Assembly: GCA_018398765.1 (NCBI GenBank)
Contig: JAHBMJ010005236.1
Span: forward strand, 41,001-105,000
Reading direction: 5' to 3'
Origin: Chromera velia
Taxonomy: Eukaryota > Sar > Chromeraceae
DNA: 64,000 nt
Shown: positions 37,399 to 48,390 of the stretch, one piece after another
How the letters are laid out: each line of letters opens with the position of its first letter
Numbering within the stretch: the stretch's first letter is position 1
Translations under genes and position numbers: made by a program
Notes under the pieces: generated by a model
Databases searched by the model: none
The model's input: only the letters and a program-made list of their open reading frames with translations
Told to the model about the DNA's origin: nothing

Positions 37399-38718
37399 CT
37401 ACTTCACCTTCGTCCCTAACTCCACAAAGTTCTCCAACACATACTTCAACTCATCCTGCATACGAGGCTTGCTCTTACACTGCTTGCTACTCAACTGAAA
37501 CATTAACGGCTGCGAGTCAGTCACAACAACAACAGGAGGCACCTTTCCCCACAACTTTCTGACTAAGTAAACGATCGACCAAGAGGACTTGACTGCATCA
37601 TGCATGGCAAGCAACTCAGCTGAAGTCGTTAACCCCAGCTTTCTTGCCAGCTTCTTGCTGAGCCAAAACACGGTGTTGTCCTCGCTTATCTTCTCAAGAT
37701 TCGTGATCTCACTTTCATCCACCAACTGCATCTTGATTCCCAACCTCCCTTCCTTCTTTACTAACTCATAACTCACATCCCCCCAAACCAACAGACAGAG
37801 GATAAAAGAGATAGAAGAGAGACGCAGCGGACAAGTAGTCTCTCTAGTATGCTAGAGAGCCTTCTCAGTCACAAGAACAGATGAACGGGACGGACAAGAG
37901 TTCAAGCGAGACAGGTGAGAAAAAAGAAAGGACAGAGAGAGTTAGGTCTCAACCGCCCATCCCAAACAACCAACATTCTTCTGCTGTTCAGCCTGCAGAG
38001 ACAGATCCACATCTTTCTCCTCAGGCAGCAAAAGGTCCTTCTCTGTCAACGGCTTTCTTGCTTTCTCATTCACACCCCCAGACATCCCTTAAATGTAACT
38101 CGACTGATCGAGTAACATCTCACCTGGACGCATACGAATGGACATGCCAACGTACAGATGTAACTCTCCATTATCCATTCTTTCTGGCTTATCAATATCG
38201 AACAACCCCTAAATTCCCTTGACATCTTCATCAACAGAAGGAAAAAACAGAAAAAGATCGTCAACATGCATAACAAGCAACGCAATAGGCTCTCCCTTCC
38301 GATTTCTTCTGACCAGAATAGATTCCGAGATCTCAGTCCACCCTAATAAACGCACCTTCTTCTTAAAGTAGGAGGTGTACACCTTTGGAGCATCCTTCAG
38401 GCCGTACACAGCCTTTTGGATGCAAACGAACACACCTGTACGGAGTCCTGGATAGACCTCCACAGGGAGGTTGGAAGGGAGACGCAGCCACACAGCGTCC
38501 TTTATGGGGGCCTGGAGAAATACCGTCGAGACATCTATCTTGATGGCCTGCAGTCCACGAGAGACTGCCCACAGAAACGCAACTCTGGCGAGGCTAGGGT
38601 CTGCTGGACCAGAGTAAGTCTCCAACATTCTCTAATCACGCGAGTCCTGAAACCCCCTTGCCATAAGACGGGACTTGGCAACTCGCTTTCCGTCTTTCAG
38701 CTTCCACGTTCGAACCCA
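37399..38718 (-). pseudogene. Copia pol remnant: reverse transcriptase and RNase H
   Basis: One frame runs for 440 codons from 38,718 to 37,399 without a frameshift. RT motifs in order are [43 protein letters not shown] and the catalytic MHVDDLFLF, followed by LHLYVGMSIRM and NVGCLGWAVET. RNase H follows with FWLSKKLARKLGL, SAELLAMHDAV and VVTDSQPL. Five in-frame stops are present: TAG 38,634, TAG 38,211, TAA 38,091, TAA 37,944 and TAG 37,854 (top coordinates). Gln is plausible at most of these positions. A frameshift in a CTCTCTCT run near 38,725 separates this frame from the upstream RT start (SDRKELARW). Confidence 0.88.
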
Positions 38719-38719
38719 A

Positions 38720-39470
38720 TAGAGAGAGATGGGCTTTCACTCCCTGCTTAGTCTGCAACGTCACGGTCTGAGAGGAGAAATTAAACATAGAGCACAAACA
38801 CCACCTGGCAAGCTCTTTCCGATCGGACTCTTTGAACAAGCCCTGAGCTGCTATCTCTTCTTTAGTGGTAATGATATGACCTTTCGCATCATTCTCTCTC
38901 TGCAACAGCTTTCGCACCTTCTCAGCCTTTATCACTGCACATGTGATATCCAAATGGCTGTCAAACGCTTTTGCAATGCGGGCTTCCTTCAACTCTCTCC
39001 TTCTCTTCCTTCTTTGCCTCACATGTCTCTCCCTCTGACTCTTTGACGTATCTTTCAACTGTATCTTTCAACTGCTTCATAGCCTTGACGATGTCCTCTC
39101 TCCTATGCTGCCCTCTCTCCAGCTTCAGGAAGATGTCCTACCAGGCATCCTTGTCAAGGGACTTGCATCTGGTGACCTCAACTGAGATGGTCTCCAGCAA
39201 ATCTGCCTTTTCCTTTCCCTCAGTAACAGAAAGGTGAATTTTCTCTTGAAGGGAAGGAAAGGCTTTGAACGGACGAAGGAGGGCAAGGACCCAGAGGGCG
39301 ACAACATGCTCCTCTTTCTCTACAAAGGTCATGATGAACTTGGTGGTGAACTCGAAAGATATTCGCCAGGTCTTAAAGTCCTTGGCGAAAGTAACACGGA
39401 CTTTCTCCTCCTGAGACTTCCAGTCGTGAGACGTCTTCAACTCGGGAACCTATGATAAATCCGGCAGCTT
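38720..39470 (-). pseudogene. Copia gag-like remnant
   Basis: Two open stretches on the - strand (39,440-39,138 and 39,058 downward) give charged helical protein with SHDWKSQEEKVRVTFAKDF and RREDIVKAMKQLKDTVERYV. The first ends in a TAG beyond which similar sequence continues. Position directly downstream of the 5' LTR and composition fit copia gag. No CCHC zinc knuckle is visible. The remaining 39,470-39,661 is the leader with the candidate primer-binding site. Confidence 0.5.
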
Positions 39471-39661
39471 GATGGCAGCTGCGGAAGAAGTACTCGGCGC
39501 TAAATCGTTGCCAGGTATGGTAGTAGATGCAGTAGCGAAAACAGGAGAGGAATGAGCAGAAGACACAGGAGAGTCGGAACTAAGAGGCGCAAATGAGTTC
39601 CGCATTCACAGGAGAGAACCAAGCAAACGACGAATAAATGCGCTTCCTGGGAATACCAAAT

Positions 39662-40156
39662 TGTGACGGTACGCTATATACTTAGCTAGGGAACGGCTAA
39701 GTACATAGACTTGAACAGAACAGAACCTAGAACAGAACAAACAGGAAAGTCTGAACCTATCAGACAGCAAAGTTCTTCAGTCTTCTCGACTCCATCTTCT
39801 AGCAACAGTCAAGAAGTTTATGCGAGATGGCAGTGCATTGACAGCGATTACGTCACTGCTTCAATATGAGAAACCGTACGACCTACGCCCATACACCAGT
39901 GTATGTCTGACTGATTGAACTACCATTCTATCACTTTCAACCACTGACAGACTGATCGCACTCACAGTTTCCTTCAATCACACGAGCTCACATTCAAGCA
40001 TATTCCAGCCCGACTCAAGTATCCCTGGCGCATGCACTCAATTCAAGTCTAAACAAAGAATGACGTACTGATGCACGCATGCAGGCCTTGGCCCACTAAA
40101 GGTCCGCGCGGCCCGCCCAGCGCGCCTCGACACGCCGCCCCGCATGCACTTTCTCT
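39662..40156 (-). repeat. Right LTR (5' LTR of the copia element)
   Basis: About 495 bp. It starts with the same TGTGACGG and has an extra 11 bp (a duplicated CTAGAACAGAA-like piece near 39,725) compared with the left LTR. The last bases CACA are missing or replaced by an A run, so the outer end is slightly damaged. Confidence 0.9.
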
Positions 40157-40355
40157 AAAAAAAACTTCGAGTAACTTTGAGTAAGTACTGGATAGTACTG
40201 GGCCACTGGCATATAATCATCAAAAATCTTTCTAGCAGTACTAGTAGCAATATTCAGCAGACCGTATACAGTGTAGTCCAGTAAGTTCAGTTAAGTACAG
40301 TGCGTACTAGTGCATATATTCTCGTCTTATATCGTTTTCAATTAGCTTTTAAATT

Positions 40356-40488
40356 ACATAGTGGGAAGGCCCTAGGGCGGAACATATCAATCAATGGGGA
40401 ACGCCCCGCCCTGCTAGCTCTGGCGACAGATAGACATAGCGGGAAGGCCCTAAGGCGGAACATATCAATCAATCAATCAATCAATCAA
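40356..40488 (+). repeat. Two adjacent (ATCA)n-tailed retroelement 3' ends
   Basis: Copy 1 (40,356-40,395) and copy 2 (40,434-40,488) share ACATAG, GGGAAGGCCCTA, GGCGGAACATATC and then ATCA repeats: about 2.5 units in copy 1 and about 6 in copy 2. The layout matches 24,820-24,862, implying a dispersed short element family. Confidence 0.6.
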
Positions 40489-40873
40489 ATTGTTCTCACT
40501 AGTTCTAACTATACTTTTTTATTATCGACAGACAAACTACCTTACAAACTCCAGAGAGCCAGACAAAAAGAAAATGTTTTTTTTTACTAGCTCTCCGAAA
40601 TAATACTACTATTGTAATAGAAACAATGGAAAAGACAATCAGAGGTTCCAGCAGTGGACCAGAACTGGAGTAGCAGCAGAAAAAGCAATTGAAAAAGCGA
40701 AACAGGGAAAGAGGAACAGGCTGTTGTCAATTCACAATATCGGCGTGCATTGGTATGGAAAGTCATCTACTCATTCGCTGTCCTCCCGAAATGTCAAAAC
40801 GATTTGGCTGTTGCAAAAGTCAGCTCTTCAAGCTCGATCTACATTCTCTGTACACAACCCCTCGTCAAGTCGA

Positions 40874-43800
40874 TCAGCCAGACTCCCTACCCCCCTCCAC
40901 CCCTTCAGGCACTGCTGTCAGGGGGTTCTCTGTACCACCTCCCTCAGCCTCATTCGGCGCCCCCTCCCCTGCCTGGGTCACCTGACCGTTGGGGGGATGT
41001 GAGAAGCGAAGAGCAGGAGAGGGGGCTCCTGTCAGGGTCTGCAGCGGCACATGGGTAGTAGTGAGAATGGAGTCTTGCAGTGGCATTGCGGAGGAGGAAG
41101 AATGGTGAGTGCCTGCGATGGCACTAGAGGAAGACTGGCCAGGAACTCCAGAAAGGAGCACTCCTGCATCCCCCACCTGAGGTGTCACCCCTTCTGTCCT
41201 GGCCGCCACCCCTGACACCGATACAGCGCCTTCCACAGTGCCTTGTCGCATTCTGCCATAGCCACCCATCCCTTGTTTCTCTCTTTCTCTTTCTCTTTCT
41301 TTCTCCAGCTCCGATCGCATCACGGCTGCCTTCTCTGCTCTCTGCCGTGCGAACTGCTCCAGTTGCTCGGGAGAATGTGTTCTGAGAGCGTTGGCAGGCC
41401 GTGTCTTCGCCCACCAGCGTTGGTACTGACTCGGGTATTCGTCGCCTATCGGGGCGACTTGCCTGAGATAAGACTTCTCTGCAAGAAAAACAAAAGTGAA
41501 AGCAAACAGAAGAGAGTGGAGGACAGGATCCGTGCATGAGTGATGTTTGGTTAGGGGGCATAAATGGGGAAAGGAATGCTGAAAGACAAACAGAGATCAA
41601 TCAACTGATCCGGCACTTTGCACAGGCTGGAAACGTTCCCGATGAAGAGAATTCCTTTTTTGTTGCTCTGTTCCTTTTCCATTCTCCTTCCTTTTCCCCC
41701 TGTTTTCTTTCCTGCCGGCCATACGATCCTTCACCCATCTGCCTCTGTTCGGATGCGCCTCTCTGTATGTCTGCTTGTCTGTTTTTTTGCTTGCTGGTCC
41801 GTCTGTGTCCCTTTCTGTGCTTCCTCACCCCCCGTTGCCCCTCGAAGACCAACCCCTTTCTTTCTCCGCCCTCTGTTTCTCCTGCTGCTTTTTTCGCGCC
41901 TCTTTCCTTCCCCTGTCCACCACATTCGTCGCAAAAGACTTGAAGGAGGGGTCATTGGCGTACCTGCAGAGAGAGGAAGAGAGAGTCGGTGAGGTGAAGA
42001 ATTGACGCATGCGGCTCGATAAAAAAAGTCAAATCACAGACGGGGGAAGGGAAGCCTAGGGACAGAAAGAAAAGAAGAGGAAGCAAACCGACCGAACGAA
42101 ATGCTGTATGCCTTCTTCTTTTCCTTTCCTTGCATTTCACTCAGACAAACAGAAAACTACTCAGGCTCTCTCCGCATGGACACACCGAGAAGTACGGAGT
42201 GCTTTCTTGTGAAAGCCGCACGTATGCATCATCACCTTTATCTGTCTCCCCTGAGACCGTGACAGTGCGGTGAAAGCTGCCACAAGCATGCGTTCTACTG
42301 CCAATCTGATCCATCCAAGAACCAATCAATGCATATGCAGGCAGAAACACCCAGACAAACATACACCACACATACACACACACACACATACACACACACA
42401 CATGCACACGTATCTACACACACTCCTACTGTCTCTCTCTCTCACACATTGTGAGTGTGTGTGTGAGTGTGTGTGTGTGTGTCAGCGAGAGAGAGGGGGG
42501 GGGGGGGGGGGGAGAGAGAGACCTACCGGGGATCGCTGAGAAGTCTTCCTTCGATTCCCTCCCGCCTCTCTCTCTGTAGTCTGTCTTGCTCTTTTTTCGC
42601 CTGCCTCGTTCTCTCCTTGTCCATCTTTTTCTTCAAGCGTCTCTGCATTTCGGTCTTTTGACTCCACAAGACATACTCCCTCTCTGCCTCTGCCCGTCTC
42701 TCAGCTGCGGATTTCCTGAAGGCCTCCTCGAAGGTCGACTTTCGCATCTCCAGCTGCACTTAGTGGAGAGACATGCATTCTTACATCAACTAGCTTGTCT
42801 CTTGAAGGAGACATGAAGAAAAGTTAGAACACATACGCAGACTCTTTAACTCAGTCGCTTCCAGGAATCTTTATTCATTATTTGCAGTACGTTACGCCCT
42901 CTTTTCTTTTGACGGACGCACGCCCTCACCATGCAGCAACCTTGGAAGTGCATTCTCTTTTTCTCTATCGTATCGAAGTACGTTGGCCGATATCATTGCG
43001 TGTAAACGCATCGTCGCGCTCACGTAGACAGACATGTATGCATGCGCAAATACATACAGAGACAGAGAGTCGTGCATCAGAGATGCATACATACATACAA
43101 GCAGACCGACGGACCATTTCAAGCAGCCTCTGTCGGAAGGCTCTCTGCATATCCTGTCTGATGGAGAACAGCTCCGCTCTGTCCTGCAGTCACACACACA
43201 GACAGACAGATGGATGAATGGATGGATGCAGATTTCTTTTTGCCTCTTGGGATACTTTTTTGGTTGTCTGTTTCAGTTCCTGTCCAAAACAGAATCTGGT
43301 GGCATTGTTCTGCACTCAGGGGGACAAACAGCTTTCGGGACAGACAGAGACAGCCGCAGATAATTTTGTATCCTCTTTCTTTCGTTTGCCCTTTTTCGCT
43401 GTTTCTCCCATTCACACATTCAACAAGCAACGAAGGAAGAAAGGAAGACAACCAGACAACAAAAAAAGGTCGCACAGACAACCTTGGCGGGGGATCCGAA
43501 AGATGCAGCAGAGGCACATGCCCGTTCCTAACAGACAGACAACATCTGCCTTTTTCTCTCTCTCTCTCTTCTCCTTTCCCCGCACACCCAACGGACAATG
43601 AAAAACGGATAGATAGACGAGGAATCACGGAGATCCGTGTGAGTCCTCTGCTTCAATGGCAGGAAGGGAAACGGTAATGCACACGTGTCTCCTCGTTGTA
43701 TGGCCGCTTTCATTATCTCACACACAACAAAGTCCTCTTTCTGCATATCTCCTCTTCCCTTCCCTTCCCTTCCCTTTCCAACCCCATTGTCTCGCTCCCT

Positions 43801-45100
43801 GCTCAATCCACCCACCCTATCTCTCACAGAATCGGTTTGTTGCCCTGCTCCTCCTCCTCCTGCCCCCTCCCTCGGTTCTCTTTCCCTCTCGGAGTCTGTC
43901 TGGAGGCCCTGGCAGAGAACGTCGTCTGGACAGGAGGCCCTGCACAGAAATTTCATTCTTTTTATGTCGCCCATTCAACCAATCATTCAGGGAGATGAAG
44001 AGGGGGGGCGAGGCACAACCGTGAAGAAGTGAACGAAAATTGGGTTCCTTCCCACGCCCACCCACACGCACTCCCCCACCCAGCCTTCAAGCACCTGGCT
44101 GTGCAACGCGTGGAAACACCTGCAAATTTAGGTCCCCTCCAAACACGAGCTCTCTGTGAGGAGATAGATGGGGAAAAAAGCAGACCCCCCTTCACTCACT
44201 CGCAGTCGTCCTCGAACCCGTCTATGAGACCCCCCCCGAGGGCCCTCAGCACTGCGTTCACCAGGTCCCTCGACAGAAGCCGGAGGTCCAGGGAGCCGCC
44301 CTTGTCCCCAGACGACCCGCTCACCCCGATTCCGCCCCCTGTTGGGTGGAGGGACGGCGAATGTGGATCCACATCTGCACAATTAAGCGACGCACGCATA
44401 GAGAGGGAGAGACAGTTGCCCGTCGTAGCCAGACAAAAACTCTGACATTGTGACTTCTTTACCTCCTTCTGTTGTTGGTTCTTTACAAACAAACAGCCAA
44501 AACTGGGAGCCAGACGGACAGACATACAAACACAATCACTCTTTCATTCTTTTCCTCCTTACAGAGTATCACGCATTCTATTCTTCTTGTTTGTGTAGAA
44601 ACAAACAGGCTGCGGAGAGACTACGTGTTTCTCCTTTTGCCCTCTTTCTCCTAACGCAGATAGTGTGTTCTCTTTCGTTTCCAGCCTCACTTCTTTTCTC
44701 TTGCAAACAGATAGACCCGCTCCGTAGACAAACAGACAAAGAAGGTGAGGCCGGGCAGAGAGACACAGAGAGAGAAGGAAATGTAAACGTGACCAAGGAG
44801 GAACACCTCGAAGAGGCCCAGAGTTGACGGCTCAAGGGACTCCCTCGACTGGTGGGAACAAGGACAACAGGAGGCGATGAGAGAGACGGGATGTGTCTCA
44901 GACTGAACAATCACGCAAGGCTTCGACAGAGGCATACACACAGGCAATATCCAGCTGCATTTAATCATGTCTATGGAGATCATGCGTGTACTTTACCCGT
45001 TTATTTTTCACCCTCGAGACTCACCTTGAAGTCCTGTGGGCTTCACGAATCTGTAGAAGCTTCCGTAGATCTCCGACGTTGTTTTTTCGCCTTCCATCAT
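40874..45100 (-). CDS. Multi-exon coiled-coil protein, function unknown
   Basis: Exons inferred from GT-AG borders with matching phases: 45,100-45,025 (ATG start), 44,374-44,200, 44,153-44,120, 43,939-43,828, [at least one unresolved exon; 43,279-43,256 is a candidate], 43,183-43,115, 42,753-42,527, 41,963-41,854 and 41,478-40,874 (TGA). All joins except the gap keep phase. The start reads MMEGEKTTSEIYGSF. The centre is strongly helical and charged (DRAELFSIRQDMQRAFRQR, then FEEAFRKSAAERRAEAERE, then RTRQAKKEQDRLQRERREG). The last exon holds YPSQYQRWWAKTR, another Arg/Glu helix and a Ser/Pro/Gly-rich tail. Total length is roughly 480 residues. I recognise no family; a cytoskeletal or flagellar coiled-coil protein is only a guess. 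The gene shares its upstream region with the fatty acid hydroxylase gene on the other strand. Confidence 0.65.
42361..42518. repeat. Intronic (CA)n, (GT)n and G-run microsatellites
   Basis: (CA)n at 42,370-42,425, (GT)n at 42,450-42,482, then a run of about 18 G flanked by GA repeats. They fill the intron between the exons ending at 42,527 and starting at 41,963. On the coding (-) strand the G run becomes a C run close to the 5' splice site. Confidence 0.9.
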
Positions 45101-45879
45101 CACCCAATCCAAGGGGAAAATTGATGAATCACAATCAAAGATGAGGAAGAGGCTGCCGGACAGAGGAACGCCTGAAGGAGTCAGATCCTGTGATACTCAC
45201 CGAGCTACTGTGCCTGTACATCAATCGAGACAGCTGCGAAAAGAGGGAGGTCTTGAGGTCCTCAAGGAAAGACGGTGGGGTAGGCAGTCACAAGCACATA
45301 TCACTCTGCAGGCACACGACAAATGATCATGACAGCCATACAGTAGTATAAAGAGCATCGAACTCATGCAGAGATCGAACTCGATTCGAGGAACAGCACC
45401 CAGACATATACCCAGACAAGAATATACACGGATGGTGGCGGCGAATGAAGCCTGCCATGCAGGGTGCGGCGTCGCACGCGGGAATTCACGCGCCGGGCCC
45501 CTAGCTCGATCGATCACAGTTGCGGCGCCGCGCCGCGCCGCCGCCCTAATTGTACGCCACTTCGCGAATCGCGATATCGCTGTCAGATCGAATGTCAGAC
45601 AACACGTACACGTCGACCACCTTGAATCGATCAAATCACACTATATACACCCTGCAGGTGCATGGGCCGGATGACTGTCCAGAAAGTGAGGTTTTACATT
45701 TCAGTATCTCCTGGGCTTCAGTAGCCGTTCTTCTTTTCCAACATTCCTACCGATATAGCACTGCCAGAAAACTAAGATACGGGACGTGCTTCATCAGACT
45801 GAGTCAGTCACTTCAACTGCAGACAGCTAGCTCATTCCTCATTAAGTAAGTTGACTGCTTCCTTCACTGATCAGGGCCG
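45101..45879. promoter_or_regulatory. Shared upstream region of two divergent genes
   Basis: 779 bp separate the start codons of the coiled-coil gene (-) and the fatty acid 2-hydroxylase (+), so a bidirectional promoter is likely. The centre (45,465-45,600) is rich in CpG and contains GCGGCGCCGCGCC, standing out from CpG-poor surroundings. No TATA box is evident. Regulatory function is inferred from position only. Confidence 0.45.
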
Positions 45880-47049
45880 ATGGCCTCTGTCGTGGATGCT
45901 GCGGCTTCTGCACCGCTGAGCGTGTCTGCGTCTTCCTCCCAGTCCACCACGACTGCAGCCTCAATGAAGAAGGAGAACGAGAAGACGGGAGGACAACTGA
46001 AGGTTCTGTCGTGGGAGGAAGTTGCACAACACACCACTCCAGAGTCTGCCTGGGTTGTGTGGAAGGGAAAGGTCTATGACGTCACGGACTTCCTCCCAGA
46101 TCACCCAGGGGGGGATGAAATAGTTTTGCAATTTTGCGGGAAGGATGTGACGGAGGTGATGAAGAGTGATGAACACGTTCACTCCCAAGGTGCTTATGAC
46201 TTGATGGAGGACTATCTGATTGGCGCTTTGTCTCAATCAGACAAGAGCCTAGAGGGAGAGAAGGCGTCAAAAGAGATGTTTTTGGACTTCTCGAAACCTC
46301 TCATCCCTCAAGTTTGGGCAGGGAACTACAGCAAAGAGACTTATCTTGAGCAGGTGCACATTCCCCGACATGTGAAGGGACAGGCACTGCTTCTGGGGGG
46401 GTTTCTTGAGAACTTCACAATGACACCTTGGTATGTGATTCCCATTTTGTACATCCCTGCCGTGATCTACACCTTCCTCCTTGCCTCACGTGCCTTTGGC
46501 CCTTTCTATTCCCTTCTTCTCTACATTGGGGGCCTTTGTTTGTGGACTCTAATCGAGTACACACTTCACAGATTTGTCTTTCACATCGACACCCTCCTTC
46601 CAGACAACAGAATAGCCATCACACTCCACTTCCTTCTGCATGGAATTCACCATTTTTTGCCAATGGACAAAATGAGGTTGGTGATGCCGCCGGCCAAATT
46701 CATCACTTTGGCAACCTGTGTGATCAGCATGATGAGACAGGTCCTCCCCGACCCTGTGGTGGCAGGGCTAATCTCGGGGGCCTTCTCGGGGTACATTGCA
46801 TATGATCTCACACACTATTACATTCACCATGGACGGCCCCACACCGCCGTTATGCGTGCGATAAAGAAGAACCACCTTGATCACCATTACAAGGACCCCA
46901 ATCTGGACTTCGGTGTCACGTCTGCCTTTTGGGACCATGTATTTGGCACGCGGTCAAAGATGACCGCAGGCGTGCCTCCTTCCTCTGTCGGGTCGCCGCC
47001 GATAGGGGTGGGGGGGGGAGGGGGGGAAGTGAAGAAACACGCTGCGTGA
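45880..47049 (+). CDS. FA2H: Fatty acid 2-hydroxylase with N-terminal cytochrome b5 domain
   Basis: Single exon, 389 residues, ATG 45,880 to TGA 47,047. It adds a 2-hydroxyl group to the fatty acyl chain of (dihydro)ceramides in the ER membrane, with electrons delivered through the fused cytochrome b5. The Ala/Ser-rich first 35 residues are followed by a b5 domain (about 40-118) with the heme motif HPGG at 75-78 and a second heme His in DEHVHSQGAY. The hydroxylase part (about 165-360) has membrane helices and the diiron His boxes: HRFVFH (230), HFLLHGIHHF (250), HYYIHHGRPH (312) and HLDHHYKD (332). The layout and length match Scs7p/FA2H. The C-terminal tail is Gly-rich and ends KKHAA, consistent with ER retention. 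The ATG lies in front of the Ala/Ser-rich leader with no better upstream Met. Confidence 0.96.
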   Translation: MASVVDAAASAPLSVSASSSQSTTTAASMKKENEKTGGQLKVLSWEEVAQHTTPESAWVVWKGKVYDVTDFLPDHPGGDEIVLQFCGKDVTEVMKSDEHVHSQGAYDLMEDYLIGALSQSDKSLEGEKASKEMFLDFSKPLIPQVWAGNYSKETYLEQVHIPRHVKGQALLLGGFLENFTMTPWYVIPILYIPAVIYTFLLASRAFGPFYSLLLYIGGLCLWTLIEYTLHRFVFHIDTLLPDNRIAITLHFLLHGIHHFLPMDKMRLVMPPAKFITLATCVISMMRQVLPDPVVAGLISGAFSGYIAYDLTHYYIHHGRPHTAVMRAIKKNHLDHHYKDPNLDFGVTSAFWDHVFGTRSKMTAGVPPSSVGSPPIGVGGGGGEVKKHAA

Positions 47050-48375
47050 ATGACTGGAGTGAACGAGTAGGTGGGTGGTGAGGTGAATGACAGAATGAGT
47101 GAAGGGAAGGGAGAAGAGGGAGCGGGGGTTATTAGATCCGTCCGCCCAACCTTGCCTTCTTTCATTCGTTTGTCTTACTTGTTCTTTCATGGACGTCGAG
47201 ATTGTCTGATTGATTGATCGATCGATCGATTCTTTCAAACGCGCCTCTCGACTGCAAGGATGGAGCGAGGGTTCTTCGTGCCTGTCACTCGTGCTCGTGT
47301 GTGTGCACGTGTGCGTATTTTTGTTCTTGTCCCATCTACCTGCAGCTTGATGCAAACAAGCCCCCTAGCTCCCCCTTTTCCCTCCCTCCTCACTCCAGCA
47401 CTCTTGATCGTTTCGTTTTGTGGTCTTTCTCCTGTCCGGTTTGGCGGTTTCATTCCAGGGTATGTTTGTATCCGTGTGTGAGACAGAAGCAGGAAACGGA
47501 GGGAGCGCTGGACGACAAATTCGCACCGTAAAGAAAAACACATTGAAACTGTGTACATACAAAGACAGAGAAAAGGTGGACGGGGACATACAAAGACAGA
47601 GAAAAGATGGACGGAAACTTATTTAAATCATCTTCCAGTCCCCCTCGCGGTCCATTTTCTTCTTCTCTCATAGCTTCTCTCTCGCTTCGTTTCGTCCTTC
47701 TCCTCTTCCTTTCGTCTTTCCCTTCTCGTTGTTTGACGAGTGCGAGAGCAACCTACTGTTCTCCCTGTCTCCCTACCCTCCTCTCTTTTTCAATCTTCTC
47801 CACCCTTCTTTTCGCAGTCGCAGTGCTCCAATTCAGTGCAGCCACGTGTGGCCGGCATGCTCTTCTATTGCAGCAAAACAACTCAGATCAGAGTGGACCA
47901 AGACAAAGCTAGAGACAAAGCAGCTTCAAAGTTTGCTAACAAAATATCTAACAAACTTCACAAAAGCTCGCTGCGGTCCTAGCATAACATAGATTTTCTA
48001 CTAGATTAAATCAAAACTCAGATTAATATTATTCAAATTTTAAATTATTTTTCTTTTCTTATAGTTCTTTTCACAATCTTTATTCGTCGGGTCTAAAGGA
48101 GTAAAGCCCCGGCCCTCGGATGCTACTAGGATTAGGATTATGCTAGGGATTAGGATTTATGTTCCGGGTTGCCCCGCGGTCCACTGACTGTAGATGCTAT
48201 ATTGCTGTTATTACACTTTAATAAAGTTTAAACAACGTCAGGAAAACTAGGAAAACAGCCCTAGAGCTCCTCCTCTCTTCAGCCGGTGGTACCGATCCGC
48301 TCCCCTTCCGACTTCAACGGTACAATCTCAACAAAGACCTTTTCAAACAGATCTGACCCCGAGAATGTGAAGGCC
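47050..48375. other. Intergenic region downstream of FA2H
   Basis: No gene is supportable. It contains a GATT/GATC microsatellite (47,205-47,231), pyrimidine-rich stretches and short ORFs without family features. After about 47,990 the composition turns AT-rich. At 48,120-48,160 degenerate units (TAGGATTAGGATTA) occur that recall telomeric or subtelomeric repeats but are too few to call. Confidence 0.5.
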
Positions 48376-48390
48376 ATTTTTCTTTAATTT

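Larger units (their letters stand above)
36775..40156 (-). mobile_element. Decayed Ty1/copia LTR retrotransposon without integrase
   Basis: Two direct repeats of about 490 bp flank 2.4 kb of internal sequence that codes on the - strand in the order gag-like, reverse transcriptase, RNase H. RT-RNaseH lies directly after gag-like sequence, and no HHCC or DDE integrase region is visible, so 1.5-2 kb of pol seems deleted. The order with RT last is that of Ty1/copia. Next to the right-hand (5') LTR the - strand reads TTTGGTATTCCCAGG; its TGG fits a tRNA primer-binding site. The flanks AAAAC (left) and the A-rich run ending in AAAAC (right) may be an imperfect target duplication. Confidence 0.9.

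Noticed and set aside
25455-38718. Reassigned nuclear genetic code (UAR as Gln)
   Set aside because: The intact genes in the window use only CAG/CAA for Gln and have no internal TAR codons; transition decay explains the stops in the transposons.
48120-48165. Telomere-like TTAGGAT units
   Set aside because: Only a few degenerate units and not a tandem array; not enough to call a telomeric remnant.
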